DNA from: Chloroflexia bacterium
GTDB taxonomy: Bacteria > Chloroflexota > Chloroflexia > QHBQ01 > JADMIH01
DNA length: 12,562 nucleotides
Direction: 5' to 3'
NCBI GenBank assembly: GCA_025927935.1
Contig: JAICKM010000115.1
Coordinates: 1 to 12,562, forward strand
The translations under genes were made by a program, and so were the position numbers. The notes under the pieces are model-generated. The model searched no databases, had not been told where the DNA came from, and saw only the letters and a program-made list of their open reading frames with translations. Positions 10,797 through 12,562 of this stretch are shown one piece after another (the first letter of the stretch is position 1; every line of letters begins with the position of its first letter).

Positions 10797-12562
10797 TTGG
10801 CTACAACGCAACCGGGCACAGCGGTGCCCCAGGTTTGCCCCACCTGCCACGAAACCGTTATCGCCTCGGATGGCTTTTGCCCCTCGTGCGGCTCGCCCAT
10901 GAACCTGAGTGCCCCCCCGGCGGCGCCAGGAGGCGCGCCCGCGGGGAGCGGCGCGCCCGCGGCGGCCGGATCGCCGTCCGTCTGCCCGGTGTGCGGCACG
11001 GCGCTGCGCCCCGGCGCCGAGTTCTGCCCGAATTGCGGCGCGTCGGTGGCCGACGCCGTGCGCAGCAGCCAGCTTGCGGCGGCACCCGTGGGGTCGCCCG
11101 TCCTGCCTACCGTCGCTTCCGGCGTGCAGCCCACTCCGGCGACGTGCCCCAAGTGCGGCGCGCCGCAGCGACCGGGGGCCAAGTTCTGCAAAGAGTGCGG
11201 CTACCGCTTCAACGAGATCGCCACGGCGATGCCGAGCACTAGCGGGGGCCTGACCCAGCTTAAAGTGGGCCAGGTGCTGGCCGGGCGCTATAAGATCGTC
11301 AAGGTCATCGGCGGCGGCGGTATGGGCGCCGTGTTCCAGGCCGTCGATATCCACTTGCAGACGCGCGAAGAGCCGGAAGGCCGCCTCTGCGCGGTCAAAG
11401 CCATCCTGAACACCGACGACCCCGACCTCCTGGCCGCAGCCGTCGAAGAGCGCGAGATGTTGATCCGCCTGGACAACCCCAACATCGTGCGCATCTACGA
11501 TATTGTGAACGAGGGCGGCGTCCCCTTTATCGTCATGGCCTTCGTCAAGGGCACCAGTTGGAAGCAGATGTACGACAACAACGGCGGTCCGCTGCCCGAA
11601 AGCGAGGCGTTGCGCCTGGTGCTGGGCATCCGAGGCGCTTTCGAGTACCTGCACCACCGCACGCCGCCCGTCGTCTATCGCGACTTCAAGCCGGGCAACG
11701 TCATCCAGGTGGACGAGCCGGGTGGGGCCACGCGCCAGGTACTGATCGACCTGGGCACGGCCATCGAGTATATCCCCGGCCAGAAAAGCGAAGCCTGGGG
11801 CACCGAGGGCTACGCGCCGCCGGAGATCGGCGGCATCTGCGAGCAGCCACCCACCATGGACCTGTTCACCATCGTCAGCACCCTGGCCGCGCTGCTGGGG
11901 CTGGATGTGGCTGAGCAGCGCATCCTGGCGCCGCCGCACGAGTCCTGGCCCGTCTCCCAGGAGATCTACGACTTCGTGGTGCGCGGGCGCGACCCCGACC
12001 CCAGCGTGCGCTTCCAGACGGTGGATGAGCTATTTGACCAGTTAGAAGGCATCAACCGCTTCATCAAGGGCCAGGAGTTGGCCCGCGTGGCCGGCCCCGC
12101 CCAGTTGCCGGGCCGGGGCACCAGCGGGCTGGCCCAGGCCATTGCCCCGGTGCAGAGCACGCTGTTCACCGGCAAGCTGCTCACCGGCACGACCGGCAAG
12201 ATCAGCGCGCTGCCCGCGCTCAACACGTCGGACCCGGCGACGCCCGCCTTGCAGCCCGCCCGCGACCTGATGGCGGCGGGCCGCTATTCGGAGGCTCTGA
12301 CCCAGATCGACGCCGCGCTCAAGACGAACCCGGCCAGCATCGACGGCCACCTGCTCAAGGCGGCCAGCCTGAGCAACCTGGGACGCGCGGACGAGGCGCA
12401 CGACGAACTGGACCGAGCGCAACGCCTGAGCACGCCGGCCACCCGCTGGCGCACCATCCTGGTCCAGGCCCAGGCCGCCGTCGCCGTGCGCGATTTCGCA
12501 CGGGCCGAGAGCCTCTACCAGGAGCTAATGAAGCTGGTGCCGGGTGAGATCTTGCCCAAGCA
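10797..12562 (+). CDS. PknG-family Ser/Thr protein kinase with three zinc ribbons and C-terminal TPRs (3' end off the right edge)
   Basis: The frame is open from a stop at 10776 to the window end. I start at TTG 10797, with GGGAG (10783-10787) 9 bases upstream; 588 codons are visible. Three zinc ribbons, all CX2C-X10-CX2C, are at Cys14/17/28/31, Cys63/66/77/80 and Cys117/120/131/134. The kinase domain runs from about 160: glycine loop IGGGGMGAVF (171-180), Lys201 in CAVKAIL, Glu218, catalytic loop YRDFKPGN (294-301, Asp296), DLG in place of DFG (318-320), and GTEGYAPPEI with Glu343. Then come DPDPSVRF (399-406), a GLAQAIAPVQSTLF linker (444-457) and TPR-like helices to the edge ending VPGEILPK. 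YxD, DLG, the DPDP-x2-RF segment, the STxF linker and the PGE-x2-PK TPR segment match mycobacterial PknG as I recall it; the zinc ribbons replace its rubredoxin domain. It probably senses redox or metal state through the ribbons. It is divergent from an amino-acid-binding protein. Confidence 0.85.
   Translation, partial: MATTQPGTAVPQVCPTCHETVIASDGFCPSCGSPMNLSAPPAAPGGAPAGSGAPAAAGSPSVCPVCGTALRPGAEFCPNCGASVADAVRSSQLAAAPVGSPVLPTVASGVQPTPATCPKCGAPQRPGAKFCKECGYRFNEIATAMPSTSGGLTQLKVGQVLAGRYKIVKVIGGGGMGAVFQAVDIHLQTREEPEGRLCAVKAILNTDDPDLLAAAVEEREMLIRLDNPNIVRIYDIVNEGGVPFIVMAFVKGTSWKQMYDNNGGPLPESEALRLVLGIRGAFEYLHHRTPPVVYRDFKPGNVIQVDEPGGATRQVLIDLGTAIEYIPGQKSEAWGTEGYAPPEIGGICEQPPTMDLFTIVSTLAALLGLDVAEQRILAPPHESWPVSQEIYDFVVRGRDPDPSVRFQTVDELFDQLEGINRFIKGQELARVAGPAQLPGRGTSGLAQAIAPVQSTLFTGKLLTGTTGKISALPALNTSDPATPALQPARDLMAAGRYSEALTQIDAALKTNPASIDGHLLKAASLSNLGRADEAHDELDRAQRLSTPATRWRTILVQAQAAVAVRDFARAESLYQELMKLVPGEILPK

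Noticed and set aside
10549..10902. Small plus-strand gene in the spacer before the kinase
   Set aside because: It has no ribosome binding site, its first part is antisense to the binding-protein start, and the rest overlaps the kinase start in another frame with Arg/Pro-rich sequence.
10650..11939. 429-codon minus-strand open frame
   Set aside because: It lies antisense to the kinase, whose zinc ribbons and catalytic motifs are unmistakable, and its own translation has no recognisable fold.

Overview
The window is GC-rich bacterial DNA, most likely from the Chloroflexota. I infer this from the mix of gene families, the Ala/Pro/Thr-rich lipoprotein linker, the zinc-ribbon/FHA/kinase signalling proteins, and dispersed palindromic repeats of the TCTGAGCG-AGCGAAGA type. 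No rRNA or other taxonomic marker is present, so this is only a moderate-confidence placement. I see no tRNA, rRNA, CRISPR array, insertion sequence or phage gene.

Layout. (1) Positions 1-1266, minus strand: a probably leaderless TauE/SafE-type permease followed after 13 bases by a DinB-superfamily protein that is cut by the left edge. (2) 1267-1538: a regulatory and repeat-rich spacer holding divergent promoters, an imperfect inverted repeat (element A) and a 39-bp tandem duplication. (3) 1539-2384, plus strand: a solitary beta-class adenine DNA methyltransferase with consensus promoter hexamers. (4) 2385-2523: three consecutive hairpins between convergent genes. (5) 2524-6137, minus strand: an importer operon of the Ugp/Mal (carbohydrate or glycerophosphodiester) type, in the order UgpA-like permease, UgpE-like permease, UgpB-like lipoprotein, with no ATPase gene. 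(6) 6429-12562: a Ser/Thr-phosphorylation cluster. It holds a PP2C-type phosphatase (minus), a zinc-ribbon plus FHA protein (plus, divergent from it), a stand-alone class II glutamine amidotransferase (plus), a membrane-anchored type I amino-acid-binding protein (minus), and, divergent from the last, a PknG-family kinase with three zinc ribbons and C-terminal TPRs that runs off the right edge.

The last region is the most interesting. In mycobacteria, PknG (rubredoxin-kinase-TPR) is encoded with a periplasmic amino-acid-binding protein (GlnH) and a membrane protein (GlnX), and it phosphorylates the FHA protein GarA to control glutamate metabolism. Here a PknG-like kinase sits with an amino-acid-binding protein, an FHA protein, a phosphatase and a glutamine-using amidotransferase. 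The parts are not orthologous one for one: the binding protein is type I, and the FHA protein has a zinc ribbon and lacks the usual phosphothreonine-binding Ser and His. I infer a rewired amino-acid or nitrogen sensing circuit in which the kinase and the FHA protein share an identical CX2C-X10-CX2C zinc-ribbon spacing. This is a hypothesis from gene context and visible motifs, not a demonstrated pathway.
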